In this document: one piece after another, positions 1-9,637 of the stretch
How positions within the stretch are numbered: the stretch's first letter is position 1
Layout of the letters: each line of letters begins with the position of its first letter
Source of the DNA: Pantoea anthophila
GTDB lineage: Bacteria; Pseudomonadota; Gammaproteobacteria; Enterobacterales; Enterobacteriaceae
Reading direction: 5' to 3'
DNA: 64,000 nucleotides
Assembly: GCF_006494375.1 (NCBI RefSeq)
Contig: NZ_VHIZ01000027.1
Span: 62,001 to 126,000, forward strand
Notes under the pieces: model-generated
What the model was told of the DNA's origin: nothing
The model's database searches: none
The model's input: only the letters and a program-made list of their open reading frames with translations
Program-made: the position numbers and the translations under genes

Positions 1-15
1 CCAGCCATGAGATCT

Positions 16-2289
16 TTACGCTATTCTGCAATCCTGATGTTTTTTGATTTCCACCAGGCAACTCATGGCATTTGGCCCCTGCGTCAGCGACGAGGTGCCG
101 ATGTCGAGCGTGAGGACGTTAGGGTTCCCTGCGCGATCGTAAGGCTGCCACGCCTGGCCAAAGCCAGGATCGAACCAGGCCCCGGTGGCGATGATCACCA
201 CGCCTGGCGTTACTCCGTCGGTGATCCGCACACCCGCCAGCATCACCCCGCGAGCGTTGCTGACCTCGATCTCATCGCCTTCTGCCAGCCCGCGTGCCGC
301 CGCATCCTGCGGATGCATGTAAAGCGTTTCGTGGCCGGCGGTTTTATTGCCCTGCACCGTATCGGTGGCATCCAGCTGACTGTGCAGCCGGTCGGCAGGC
401 TGAATGGAGATCATGTGCAGCGGATAGTCGCGGCTGACCGGCGATCCCAGCCACTCCTGCGGCTCACGCCACTCCGGATGCCCGGCGAAATCGTCCAGCT
501 GATAATCCGCAATGGTCTGGCTGAACAGCTCGATTTTGCCGCTGGCCGTTTTAATCGGATTCGCCTGCGGATCGGCACGGAAATCCTCCATAAACTGATA
601 AGGCTTGCCGCCTTCGGGAATTTCCACAAATCCGCGCTGCCAGAACTCATCAAATTCCGGAAAATCGATCCCTTTACGCTGATGTGCCGTGGCGCACTGC
701 TGATAGAGATGCGCAATCCACTGCATCTCGTTGCGCCCTTCGGTGAAGGTGTCGCGGTAGCCCAGGCGCTCCGCCAGGTCAGCAAAGATATCGAAGTCGT
801 TACGCGCCTGATGCTGCGGTTTAATCGCCTGATGCATTGCCAGCACAAAGCGGTCGCGTGACGAGCCGCCGATGTCGTTGCGCTCCAGCGTGGTGGTCGC
901 GGGCAGGACGATATCCGCCATCCGGGCGGCAGGTGTCCAGACGATATCCTGCACCACCACCGTATCGGGTCGCTGCCAGCCCGCCACCAGCCGGTTCAGC
1001 TGCTGATGATGATGGAAAGGATTGCCGCCCGCCCAGTGCACCATGTGAATGTCGGGATAGTGCAGCGTCTCGCCCTGAAAACGGTAAGGCTGACCGGGAT
1101 TGAGCAGCATATCGCTGATCCGGGCCACCGGAATCGACAGCCCGGCGGGGTTAGGACCGGTGCTCATCATCGGGGCAGGCCCCTCCTGACGCGGGTTACC
1201 GACGCTGTTCATTGAGCCGTGACCAAATGAGAAACCGGCCCCCGGCAGACCCGGCTGACCGAGCATCGACGACAGCGCAATCATCATCCAGTAAGGCTGT
1301 TCGCCGCGATGGGCGCGCTGAACCGAATAGGAGCAGGTCATAAAGCTGCGCTTGCCGATCAGCTGCTGCGCCAGCTGCACAATACGATCGGCCGGAATGC
1401 CGGTAATGCGGCTGGCCCAGCCGGCGGTTTTCGCCACGCCATCCGTTTCGCCAAGCAGATAGGCACGCAGCTGCGGCCAGCCGGTGCAGTGACTGGCGAG
1501 AAACGCCTCATCCACTGCGCCACGCTGGTTGATCTCATACCCCAGCGCCAGCATCAGTGCCACGTCGGTATTAGGGCGAATCGGAATCCACTCGGCGTTC
1601 ACAAATTCCGGGCAGTCATCACGCATCGGACTGATGTTAATCACCGGCGTGCCTCTGGCCACCAGCTGCTGCAGCGCCGGTTTCAGGCTGTGCTGCCCCG
1701 CCCCGCCGGAGGCGACCTGAGCGTTTTTCAGCGCCAGTCCCCCGAACGCGACAAAAATCTCAGCATGTTCGACCACCTGCGGCCATTCGGTCACGCGGCC
1801 GGTCAGTGGCATGTAGGTGCCAATCACATAGGGCAGGAAGAATTGCGCGGCTCCCCAGCTGTAGTTGCCCTGCTGATCGACGCCGCCGCCGCCCTGAAAA
1901 TAGAAGCGGCGCACCAGGGTGCGGGCATGGTTAACGCGACCGGCCGATGACCAGCCGTAGGAACCGTTGAAAATGCCTGAGGCACCGTAGCGCTCACGGA
2001 CGCGGCGATTCTCTTCCGCCACCAGGTCCAGCGCGGTCTCCCAGTCAACGGCAACAAAGTCTTCACGGCCACGCAGCGTGCGGTCGCTGTTTTCGCGTGA
2101 CTTCAGCCACGAGCGCCGCACCATCGGCTGACGGATGCGTTTGTCGGAATAGACCAGTTCTGGAATGGTGTGGATCATCGGTGACGGATCGGCATCGGCG
2201 AAGAAAGGTTCGCAGCCCGTCAGGCGATCGTTTTCAGTGACGGCGGTAAAGGCGCCCCAGTGCGCCAGGTGTGGCACTTTGGTTTTCAT
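16..2289 (-). CDS. BisC/TorZ-like molybdopterin oxidoreductase
   Basis: A 757-residue enzyme of the DMSO reductase family, closest in pattern to biotin sulfoxide and TMAO reductases. Residues near 105-150 hold the family landmarks: a GSYGW segment (W113) and GNYSWGAAQ, whose Ser144 is the expected molybdenum ligand. The C-terminal part (SGKIELFSQ, ADRLHSQL, then the NARG molybdopterin dinucleotide-binding region) is intact. There is no N-terminal cysteine cluster for an iron-sulfur centre and no twin-arginine signal, so a cytoplasmic, FeS-free S- or N-oxide reductase is expected. Both ends of the gene are inside the window. It diverges from galR across about 190 bases. The substrate cannot be read from sequence; methionine or biotin sulfoxide are possibilities. 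Confidence 0.85.
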   Translation of the reverse strand: MKTKVPHLAHWGAFTAVTENDRLTGCEPFFADADPSPMIHTIPELVYSDKRIRQPMVRRSWLKSRENSDRTLRGREDFVAVDWETALDLVAEENRRVRERYGASGIFNGSYGWSSAGRVNHARTLVRRFYFQGGGGVDQQGNYSWGAAQFFLPYVIGTYMPLTGRVTEWPQVVEHAEIFVAFGGLALKNAQVASGGAGQHSLKPALQQLVARGTPVINISPMRDDCPEFVNAEWIPIRPNTDVALMLALGYEINQRGAVDEAFLASHCTGWPQLRAYLLGETDGVAKTAGWASRITGIPADRIVQLAQQLIGKRSFMTCSYSVQRAHRGEQPYWMMIALSSMLGQPGLPGAGFSFGHGSMNSVGNPRQEGPAPMMSTGPNPAGLSIPVARISDMLLNPGQPYRFQGETLHYPDIHMVHWAGGNPFHHHQQLNRLVAGWQRPDTVVVQDIVWTPAARMADIVLPATTTLERNDIGGSSRDRFVLAMHQAIKPQHQARNDFDIFADLAERLGYRDTFTEGRNEMQWIAHLYQQCATAHQRKGIDFPEFDEFWQRGFVEIPEGGKPYQFMEDFRADPQANPIKTASGKIELFSQTIADYQLDDFAGHPEWREPQEWLGSPVSRDYPLHMISIQPADRLHSQLDATDTVQGNKTAGHETLYMHPQDAAARGLAEGDEIEVSNARGVMLAGVRITDGVTPGVVIIATGAWFDPGFGQAWQPYDRAGNPNVLTLDIGTSSLTQGPNAMSCLVEIKKHQDCRIA

Positions 2290-2447
2290 CGTTGTTTTTC
2301 ACGGTAGCCAGGGGGGAGAGGGAGCATAACATGGGGCGGCCTCTCAGCAGAAGATGTGCCTGCGGGTCCGATTTTGCCCCTTTTTGCGACGACGCTGGCA
2401 TTCTGTCGGGTTGATGTGTCTGCCCTTTTCCGTAACACTGATGCGAT

Positions 2448-2463
2448 GTGTAAACGTTTTCCC
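2448..2463. promoter_or_regulatory. gal operator upstream of galR
   Basis: The 16 bases GTGTAAACGTTTTCCC match the GalR/GalS operator pattern GTGnAAnCGnTTnCnC at all but one conserved position. The site ends 17 bases before the galR start codon. GalR would therefore be expected to repress its own transcription, as regulators of this family commonly do. The match is seen; binding is inferred. Confidence 0.7.
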
Positions 2464-2480
2464 CCCGGACAGGTCAACGC

Positions 2481-3482
2481 ATGGCTACCATAAAGGATGT
2501 TGCGCGACTGGCTGGCGTTTCTGTCGCCACAGTCTCCCGTGTAATCAATAATTCTCCCAAAGCCAGCGACAGCTCCCGACAGGCCGTAGGCCAGGCGATG
2601 GAGCAGCTTCAGTATCACCCGAATGCCAACGCACGCGCGCTGGCGCAGCAATCGACCGAAACGCTGGGTCTGATTGTGGGCGACGTCTCCGACCCCTTTT
2701 TTGGCGCCATGGTGAAAGCCGTGGATGAGGTCGCAGGCGACACCGGGAACTTTCTGCTGATTGGTAACGGTTACCATAATGAGCAAAAAGAGCGGCAGGC
2801 AATTGAACAGCTGATGCGCCACCGCTGTGCGGCGCTGGTGGTTCACGCCAAGAAAATTCCCGATGCGGAGCTGGAAGTGCTGATGAAGCAGGTGCCCGGT
2901 ATGGTGCTGCTGAACCGGCTGATAAAAGGTTTTGAAAAGCGCTGTATTGCGCTCGACGACCGCTACGGTGCCTGGCTGGCGACCCGCCATCTCATCCAGC
3001 TTGGCCACCAGAATATCGCTTTTATCTGTTCGACCCACACCATTTCTGATGCCGAAGATCGCCTGCAGGGCTACTACGATGCGCTGAAGGAGCATGGCCT
3101 GCCCTGCAGCGATCGGCTGGTCACCTGGGGCGAACCGGATGAGGTGGGCGGTGAGCAGGCGATGACGGAACTGTTAGGGCGCGGCAGGAACTTTACCGCC
3201 GTCGCCTGCTACAACGACTCCATGGCGGCAGGCGCGCTGGCGGTGCTGAGCGACAACGGCGTGCGCGTGCCGGAAGAGATGTCGCTGATTGGCTTCGATG
3301 ATGTGCTGGTGTCGCGCTATGTGCGTCCCCGCCTCACTACCGTGCGCTATCCGATTGTCACCATGGCGCAGCAGGCGGCTCAGCTGGCGCTGGCACTGGC
3401 CAACGACCAGCCGCTGCCGGAAGTCACCCATATGTTCAGCCCGACGCTGGTGCGCCGCCATTCGGTAAGCGGCCCCGCCTGA
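2481..3482 (+). CDS. galR: Galactose operon repressor GalR
   Basis: A LacI-family repressor of 333 residues. The N-terminus MATIKDVARLAGVSVATVSR is the DNA-binding helix-turn-helix, followed by the hinge around residue 50 and a periplasmic-binding-protein-like sensor domain with FDDVLVSRYVRPRLTTVRYP near the end. Residues such as GNGYHNEQKERQAIEQL and GEPDE.GGEQAMTELLGRGRNFTAV agree with E. coli GalR rather than its paralogue GalS. It binds galactose and controls galactose transport and catabolism genes. A gal operator lies directly upstream. In E. coli galR is elsewhere in the genome (next to lysA), so its place beside nrdDG is a local rearrangement. Confidence 0.95.
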   Translation: MATIKDVARLAGVSVATVSRVINNSPKASDSSRQAVGQAMEQLQYHPNANARALAQQSTETLGLIVGDVSDPFFGAMVKAVDEVAGDTGNFLLIGNGYHNEQKERQAIEQLMRHRCAALVVHAKKIPDAELEVLMKQVPGMVLLNRLIKGFEKRCIALDDRYGAWLATRHLIQLGHQNIAFICSTHTISDAEDRLQGYYDALKEHGLPCSDRLVTWGEPDEVGGEQAMTELLGRGRNFTAVACYNDSMAAGALAVLSDNGVRVPEEMSLIGFDDVLVSRYVRPRLTTVRYPIVTMAQQAAQLALALANDQPLPEVTHMFSPTLVRRHSVSGPA

Positions 3483-3595
3483 CGTCACGGCGGCGGGTCC
3501 GGCGCATCCGTGCTCCCCGCCGCTCCCCCGCGCCTGACGATAACCTGCCCTCTCTTTTTATACCCGCCAGCACGATCCACTATGTAGAGCCTTCT

Positions 3596-3609
3596 TTGTT
3601 TCAGGTCAA
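3596..3609. promoter_or_regulatory. Possible FNR site upstream of nrdD
   Basis: TTGTTTCAGGTCAA fits the FNR consensus TTGAT-N4-ATCAA at eight of ten defined positions. It lies about 85 bases before the nrdD start. FNR activation of nrdDG under anaerobiosis is known in E. coli, which supports the reading; the site itself is only a moderate match. Confidence 0.45.
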
Positions 3610-3634
3610 AACCGCGCGCATTAATTTCCGGAAG

Positions 3635-3681
3635 TCACTACATGTAGGAAATAGAATTCTCAGAACCCCAATATGTAGTTC
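3635..3681. promoter_or_regulatory. NrdR box pair upstream of nrdD
   Basis: Two 16-base boxes, 3635-3650 (core CACTACATGTAG) and 3666-3681 (core CCAATATGTAG), resemble the NrdR consensus ACACwATATATwGTGT. They are 31 bases apart start to start, leaving 15 bases between, the spacing typical of paired NrdR boxes. A weaker third version (ACTATGTAG) lies around 3577-3592. NrdR represses ribonucleotide reductase genes when dATP is plentiful. The second box reaches to within 13 bases of the start codon, so bound NrdR would block promoter or early transcript. Confidence 0.75.
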
Positions 3682-3693
3682 ATGGAGAGAAAA

Positions 3694-5832
3694 ATGGCGA
3701 CGGTGGTAATCAAACGTGATGGGTGCCGGACAGGCTTCGATGCGCAGCGTATTGAGCATGCGGTGTTGGCGGCGGCACGGGCCGCAAAGGTCGATGACAG
3801 CGCCTGGTGCGCGCAGGTCGCTGAGCGCGTCGCGGCGCAGCTGGCCAATCGTCCGGAAGTGGAGATCGGTGAGATTCAGTGCGCGGTCGAAGAGACGCTG
3901 ATGGCGGGCCCCTGGCCGCAACTGGCTCGCGCCTATATTGAATACCGTCACGATCGCGATGTGGCCCGCGATCGGCAGAGCCAGTTGCATCACGCCATTC
4001 GCGGGCTGGTCGATCAGACCAACGCCGCGCTGCTGAATGAGAATGCCAACAAAGACAGCAAAGTGATCCCGACGCAGCGCGACCTGCTGGCCGGGATCGT
4101 GGCGAAGCACTATGCGCAGCAGCAGATCCTGCCGCGCGATGTGGTACTGGCGCACGAGCGCGGCGAGATCCACTACCACGATCTCGACTACTCCCCCTTC
4201 TTCCCGATGTTCAACTGCATGCTGATCGATCTCAAAGGCATGCTGACCAACGGTTTCAAAATGGGCAATGCCGAGATCGAGCCGCCCAAATCGATCGCCA
4301 CCGCCACCGCCGTGACGGCCCAGATCATCGCGCAGGTCGCCAGCCACATTTACGGCGGCACCACCATCAATCGCATCGATGAGGTGCTGGCGCCGTTTGT
4401 TAAGCAGAGCTATGCCCGGCATCTGGCGATCGCGGAACAGTGGCAGATCCCGCAGGCAGAAGCGTATGCGCGCCAGCGCACCGACAAAGAGTGCTATGAC
4501 GCCTTTCAGTCGCTGGAGTATGAGGTGAATACCCTGCACACCGCCAACGGACAGACCCCGTTTGTCACCTTTGGTTTTGGTCTGGGAACGGACTGGGCAG
4601 CCCGCCTGATCCAGCAGTCGATTCTGCGCAACCGCCTGGCCGGACTCGGTAAAAACCGTAAAACCGCCGTCTTTCCCAAACTGGTGTTCACCATTCGCGA
4701 AGGCGTTAACCGGCGTGCAGGCGACGTTAACTATGACATCAAACAGCTGGCGCTGGAGTGTGCCAGCAAGCGGATGTATCCCGACATCCTCAACTACGAT
4801 CAGGTGGTGAAAGTCACCGGCTCGTTTAAAACCCCGATGGGCTGCCGCAGTTTTCTTGGCGTCTACGAAGAGAACGGCGAACAGATCCATGAGGGCCGCA
4901 ACAATATCGGGGTGATCAGCCTCAATCTGCCGCGCATCGCGCTGGAAGCGGGCGGCGATGAAGCGCGCTTCTGGCAACTGCTGGATGCGCGTCTGCTGCT
5001 GGCGAAGCGGGCGCTGATGACGCGGGTGGCGCGGCTGGAGAAAACCAAAGCGCGCGTGGCCCCCATCCTCTACATGGAAGGGGCCTGCGGTGTCCGGCTC
5101 AACGCCGATGATGAGGTGGGGCCGATTTTCCGCAATGGCCGCGCCTCCCTGTCGCTGGGCTATATCGGCCTGCATGAAACCCTGAATGCCCTCAGCGGTG
5201 GCCAGAAGCACCCCTATGATGACGCGGCGCTGCGCGCCAAAGGGGTGGAGATCATCGCCTATCTGCGCGCTGCCACCGATCGCTGGAAAGCGGAGACCCA
5301 TTACGGCTTCAGCCTCTACAGCACGCCGAGTGAGAATCTCTGTGACCGCTTCTGCCGTCTGGACGCGGCACAGTTTGGTCTGGTGGCAGGCGTGACCGAC
5401 AAGGGCTACTACACCAACAGCTTCCATCTCGACGTTGAGAAGAAGGTGAATCCCTACGATAAAATCGACTTTGAAGCGCCCTATCCACCGCTGGCGAATG
5501 GCGGATTCATCTGTTACGGCGAATACCCGAACGTGCAGCACAACCTCAGGGCGCTGGAGGATGTCTGGGACTACAGCTACGACCGCGTGCCCTACTACGG
5601 CACCAACACCCCGATTGATGAGTGCTACGACTGCGGCTTCAACGGTGAGTTTACCTGTACCAGCCGCGGCTTTACCTGTCCGCAGTGCGGCAACCACGAT
5701 CCGGCGCGCGTCTCCGTCACCCGGCGGGTCTGCGGTTATCTTGGCAGCCCGGATGCGCGGCCCTTTAACGCCGGAAAACAGCAGGAAGTGCAGCGCCGGG
5801 TGAAACATCTGGCAGAAGGACCGCTGGGATGA
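3694..5832 (+). CDS. nrdD: Anaerobic ribonucleoside-triphosphate reductase
   Basis: Class III ribonucleotide reductase, which makes dNTPs from NTPs without oxygen using a glycyl radical. The first about 95 residues are an ATP-cone that senses ATP/dATP. The C-terminus carries the zinc-binding pairs CYDC and CPQC and the glycyl radical loop RRVCGYLGSPDARP (radical at Gly681). I chose the ATG at 3694 because GGAG sits about six bases upstream and the product is then 712 residues, the same as E. coli; an in-frame ATG at 3682 would add four residues. nrdG follows with a 4-base overlap, so the two are translated together. NrdR boxes and a possible FNR site precede it. Confidence 0.97.
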   Translation: MATVVIKRDGCRTGFDAQRIEHAVLAAARAAKVDDSAWCAQVAERVAAQLANRPEVEIGEIQCAVEETLMAGPWPQLARAYIEYRHDRDVARDRQSQLHHAIRGLVDQTNAALLNENANKDSKVIPTQRDLLAGIVAKHYAQQQILPRDVVLAHERGEIHYHDLDYSPFFPMFNCMLIDLKGMLTNGFKMGNAEIEPPKSIATATAVTAQIIAQVASHIYGGTTINRIDEVLAPFVKQSYARHLAIAEQWQIPQAEAYARQRTDKECYDAFQSLEYEVNTLHTANGQTPFVTFGFGLGTDWAARLIQQSILRNRLAGLGKNRKTAVFPKLVFTIREGVNRRAGDVNYDIKQLALECASKRMYPDILNYDQVVKVTGSFKTPMGCRSFLGVYEENGEQIHEGRNNIGVISLNLPRIALEAGGDEARFWQLLDARLLLAKRALMTRVARLEKTKARVAPILYMEGACGVRLNADDEVGPIFRNGRASLSLGYIGLHETLNALSGGQKHPYDDAALRAKGVEIIAYLRAATDRWKAETHYGFSLYSTPSENLCDRFCRLDAAQFGLVAGVTDKGYYTNSFHLDVEKKVNPYDKIDFEAPYPPLANGGFICYGEYPNVQHNLRALEDVWDYSYDRVPYYGTNTPIDECYDCGFNGEFTCTSRGFTCPQCGNHDPARVSVTRRVCGYLGSPDARPFNAGKQQEVQRRVKHLAEGPLG

Positions 5833-6296
5833 TGCATATCCATCGCTACTACGATGTGGATATCGTGAATGGCCCCGGCACCCGCTGCACGCTGTTTGTC
5901 GCCGGTTGTGAACATCAGTGTCGCGGCTGCTACAACCAGAGTACCTGGCGAACCGACTCCGGCGTGCCTTTTACGCTGGCGATGGAGGAGCAGCTGCTGG
6001 CGGATTTGCAGGACACGCGCATTCCGCGTCAGGGATTGTCGCTGAGCGGCGGCGATCCGCTGCATCCGCACAACGTGCCGCACATTCGCCGTCTGGTGAA
6101 GCGGGTGCGCCAGAGCTGTCCCGATAAAGATATCTGGCTCTGGACCGGTTACCGGATGCAGGAGCTGAATGCCGCGCAGCGCGCCGTGCTGCTCTATCTC
6201 GACGTGCTGATTGATGGCCGTTTTGTCGAAGAGGAGAAGGATGCCTCGCTGCCCTGGCGCGGCAGCCGCAATCAGATCCTCTGGCAGTTACGCTGA
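5829..6296 (+). CDS. nrdG: Anaerobic ribonucleotide reductase activating protein
   Basis: Radical-SAM activase that installs the glycyl radical on NrdD. The cluster motif CEHQCRGC supplies the three cysteines for the 4Fe-4S centre (C26, C30, C33 counting from the second ATG), followed by the SAM-binding SLSGGDPLHP. The ATG at 5829 overlaps the nrdD stop codon (ATGA) and lies eight bases after AAGGA; a second ATG at 5832 gives the 154-residue length of the E. coli protein. The last nine bases overlap the end of the convergent yraR gene. Confidence 0.96.
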   Translation: MMHIHRYYDVDIVNGPGTRCTLFVAGCEHQCRGCYNQSTWRTDSGVPFTLAMEEQLLADLQDTRIPRQGLSLSGGDPLHPHNVPHIRRLVKRVRQSCPDKDIWLWTGYRMQELNAAQRAVLLYLDVLIDGRFVEEEKDASLPWRGSRNQILWQLR

Positions 6297-6923
6297 GTGA
6301 CGCGGGATGTCGCCCGACTCAATGATAGTGACGCTTTCGCCCGCCGGCGTGAACGCCTGCTGATGCAGACAGCGGGCCACGTCACGTGCGCTCACCGCCC
6401 GCCAGTGACCCGGCAGCAGAGAAAAGAGCGGCGCCATCAGGCGTTCCCCCGGACGCGTCTGCGCCCGATCGCCCAGCAGTAACGAAGGCCGTACCAGCGT
6501 CAGGTGCGGCCAGCCCTGATGGCGCAATGCGTTTTCCATTTCGCCTTTCACGCGACTGTACAGGAAAGGTGAGTGACGGCTGGCACCGTGGGCGCTCACC
6601 ACCAGCATCTGTTTTGCCCCCAGCCGCAGTCCGCTCAATCCGCTGTCCACCACCAGGGTGTAATCGACGTGAATAAACGCCGCTTTGCTGCCCGCCTGCC
6701 GGCGCGTGGTGCCCAGACAGCAGAACACCGTATCCAGCGAAGACTCCAACGGCCCGAGCACATCGGTCAGGTCGGCCTCCACCGGGTTGACGACCTTACG
6801 CAGGACAGGCAGCGGACGACGGGTTGGCGCGATGATCTCATCGACGCGCGGATCCTCAATCAGTAAGCGCAGCAGATGCGACCCGACTAAGCCGGTGGCT
6901 CCGGTCAGTAATACGCGATTCAT
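6288..6923 (-). CDS. yraR: NAD(P)-binding atypical SDR YraR
   Basis: A 211-residue Rossmann-fold protein resembling E. coli YraR. The nucleotide-binding loop is at the N-terminus (LLTGATGLVGSHL), and the HTATIP2-like core GTTRRQAGSKAAFIHVDYT follows, with YSRVKGEME carrying the Tyr-x3-Lys pair. The family is related to NmrA and atypical short-chain dehydrogenases; its substrate is unknown. It opens the yraR-yhb gene block that follows the E. coli order. It is convergent with nrdG and their ends overlap by nine bases, leaving no room for a terminator between them. Confidence 0.88.
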   Translation of the reverse strand: MNRVLLTGATGLVGSHLLRLLIEDPRVDEIIAPTRRPLPVLRKVVNPVEADLTDVLGPLESSLDTVFCCLGTTRRQAGSKAAFIHVDYTLVVDSGLSGLRLGAKQMLVVSAHGASRHSPFLYSRVKGEMENALRHQGWPHLTLVRPSLLLGDRAQTRPGERLMAPLFSLLPGHWRAVSARDVARCLHQQAFTPAGESVTIIESGDIPRHSA

Positions 6924-7069
6924 CTCAGATTCATCCTTATTTCACTGCTGACAGCTTAAAAGATAGCTGATCTTAACGGTCTGGCTTGCGTTCTCGCCCA
7001 TAGCGACCAGACTTAAACCCTGATCCGGAAAGCGCGCCTCGCGCTCCACTGCTTTAAGGAGGAAACAAA

Positions 7070-7591
7070 ATGAGCAAGAAAGTTGCGGTTTTGATTACCG
7101 ATGAATTTGAAGACTCAGAATTTACGTCGCCTGCTGAGGTCTACAAACGCGCCGGGTTTGAGGTAGTGACCATTGAGAACCAGGCCGGAAATGTCGTAAA
7201 AGGCAAAAAAGGCGAAGCCGAAGTGACCATCGATCGCAGCATTGACGACGTCAGCCCGGCTGAGTTTGATGCGCTGCTGCTGCCAGGCGGTCACTCGCCG
7301 GATTCGCTGCGTGGCGATGACCGCTTTGTCGCGTTCACCAAAGAGTTCGTTGCCAGCGGCAAGCCTATCTTTGCTATCTGCCACGGCCCCCAGCTGCTGA
7401 TCAGCGCCAACGGCGTGCGTGGTCGCAAGATGACCACCGTAAAAGCCGTTGCCATCGACCTGATCAACGCCGGTGCCGACTTCCATGATAAGGAAGTGGT
7501 GGTTGACGGCGATAAGCTGGTGACCAGCCGCACCCCGGCCGATTTACCCGCCTTCAATCGCGAATCTCTGCGTATCCTCGAAGCGCTGTAA
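7070..7591 (+). CDS. yhbO: Protein/nucleotide deglycase YhbO (DJ-1/PfpI family)
   Basis: A 173-residue DJ-1/PfpI protein, collinear with E. coli YhbO. The nucleophile elbow AICHGPQLL places the catalytic cysteine at C104 with H105 beside it, and the acidic partner is in the N-terminal DEFEDSEF segment. E. coli YhbO is described as a glyoxal/methylglyoxal deglycase with a stress-protection role. A strong ribosome binding site (AAGGAGG) precedes the start by about eight bases. A hairpin terminator follows at 7600-7622. Confidence 0.93.
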   Translation: MSKKVAVLITDEFEDSEFTSPAEVYKRAGFEVVTIENQAGNVVKGKKGEAEVTIDRSIDDVSPAEFDALLLPGGHSPDSLRGDDRFVAFTKEFVASGKPIFAICHGPQLLISANGVRGRKMTTVKAVAIDLINAGADFHDKEVVVDGDKLVTSRTPADLPAFNRESLRILEAL

Positions 7592-7599
7592 ATCCGTTG

Positions 7600-7624
7600 C
7601 GCCCTTTTCGCTGAAAAGGGCGTT

Positions 7625-7625
<1 letters not shown>
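7600..7625 (+). terminator. Terminator after yhbO
   Basis: CGCCCTTTTC, a three-base loop, then GAAAAGGGCG followed by TTT. The perfect 10-base stem lies directly between the convergent yhbO and yhbP stop codons. The short T run makes it a modest terminator. Confidence 0.6.
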
Positions 7626-8406
<781 letters not shown>

Positions 8407-8423
<17 letters not shown>

Positions 8424-8913
8424 AGGGCTCGGCGAAGTCGATCTCTCCGTCTGCGCCCTCAAACGCCGTCTCTGCCAGGCGATAGACCTGGAACGTCGCC
8501 TCGCTGTCCGGCCAGCGGCTCTGCAGGCCGACGCGGGCCGCCGGTTCAAAGCCAAAGCGGCTGAAGAATGCCGGATCGCCCAGCACGACCACCGCGCTGT
8601 AACCGAACTCGTTGAGGGTATCCAGTCCTTCATAAATCAGTTTGCTGGCAATGCCCTGCCCGCGCAGCGTCTCATCCACCGCCAGCGGTGCCAGCGCCAC
8701 CCAGCCACGATCTTCACCTTTAACGCTGACCGGACTGAATGCAGCATAACCCAGCACCTGTCCCTCATCATCAGTGGCGACCACGCCTAAGGTTAACAGG
8801 CCATCTTCGCGCAGCGACTGCGTCAGTTCCGCCTCGGCGGGCGACGTGAAACAGCGTCTGAGCAGCGTGTCGATGCCTGCGGCATCCACGCCAATTTCGC
8901 TACGGATCAGCAT
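8407..8913 (-). CDS. yhbS: GNAT-family N-acetyltransferase YhbS
   Basis: A 168-residue GNAT acetyltransferase closely matching E. coli YhbS. The acetyl-CoA-binding motif is seen as [17 protein letters not shown], followed by [17 protein letters not shown]. The acetyl acceptor is not certain from sequence. The gene begins inside the last bases of ubiT (seven-base overlap), so the two form a ubiT-yhbS operon. Confidence 0.92.
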
Positions 8914-9431
8914 AGGGCACCTGCGCGTGCCTGTCCGGCCTTCGCGTCCTGTTTCATCCCGGCGTCGACAAAGGCCGCCATCTGCTGAATTGCCGTGCGT
9001 AACGCGGTGGGCATAGCCTCGGGTTCAATAGCATCCATTACGTTCTTCACCTCAAGTCCCAGTTCAGTGTCCCCTTCAATCACCAGACGGCGTTGAAAGA
9101 AGAGCATGTCGGGATCTGCTTTACGTGCTGCCACCAGCAACAAATCATTGGCATTGCCCCGAAACCAGACATCCGCTTCGGACTGTTGCAATACCACCAG
9201 CCGGCCGTCCTGCAGCGTGGTAATCCATTGCAGATTGAGATCGGCAATCCCGATACCCAGCAGGCGACCTTCCAGAAAGTCTAACTCACCTTCAGCTAAA
9301 GCATGACGAAATTGCCAGTTTAAGAGTTGTTGCAGAAGCCGCTTTTTGACCGGGAATGGGGTAAGCGCTGCGGGTAAGCCTAAGATTTCCGGAGCCTTTT
9401 TCACAAAATGGGCATGAATCCGCTTTAACAC
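8907..9431 (-). CDS. ubiT: Anaerobic ubiquinone biosynthesis accessory factor UbiT
   Basis: A 174-residue SCP2-domain protein, formerly YhbT. UbiT binds isoprenoid lipid and supports oxygen-independent ubiquinone synthesis together with UbiU and UbiV. The segment FFQRRLVIEGDTELGLEVKN typifies the lipid-binding fold. It starts with GTG, seven bases after a strong GGAGG. ubiU is divergent 206 bases away, so one intergenic region can control both halves of the pathway. yhbS follows downstream with a short overlap. Confidence 0.93.
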   Translation of the reverse strand: MLKRIHAHFVKKAPEILGLPAALTPFPVKKRLLQQLLNWQFRHALAEGELDFLEGRLLGIGIADLNLQWITTLQDGRLVVLQQSEADVWFRGNANDLLLVAARKADPDMLFFQRRLVIEGDTELGLEVKNVMDAIEPEAMPTALRTAIQQMAAFVDAGMKQDAKAGQARAGALC

Positions 9432-9535
9432 TTTTGTCCCTCCCTTCAGAAAATTTTACGTATATTGCCATATCCGTTTCGCCACACCTCATCCGGGATC
9501 AATAAAAATCGCGCTCCCGGCAGGAAAAAAAAGCC

Positions 9536-9592
9536 GCGCCGGTGGGGAGGAACGAAAAATTCACTGCCCCAAATCAATACGCCTCCCGGCGC
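9536..9592 (+). repeat. Inverted repeat in the ubiU leader
   Basis: GCGCCGG (9536-9542) pairs with CCGGCGC (9586-9592), and GAGG (9547-9550) pairs with CCTC (9582-9585), enclosing a loop of about 31 bases. The hairpin ends about 45 bases before the ubiU start codon. If transcribed it would form a stable leader structure. No T run follows, so it is not an ordinary terminator. Confidence 0.5.
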
Positions 9593-9637
9593 AGATGCCT
9601 AGACTCGACGCCCATCTGCATGTTGAGAGGAACACCT

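Noticed and set aside
3490-3523. GC-rich inverted repeat after galR as a terminator
   Set aside because: GCGGCGGG pairs with CCCGCCGC, but no T run follows, so intrinsic termination is not supported.
3601-5808. A 735-codon open frame antisense to nrdD, and similar long antisense frames opposite deaD, bisC-like, entE and others
   Set aside because: They are artefacts of GC-rich codon use in the sense genes: no ribosome binding sites, no recognisable domains, and the sense strand carries clear conserved proteins.
9432-9637. FNR site in the ubiT-ubiU gap
   Set aside because: Only half sites ATCAA at 9498-9502 and 9573-9577 were found; no full TTGAT-N4-ATCAA arrangement, although anaerobic control would make sense.
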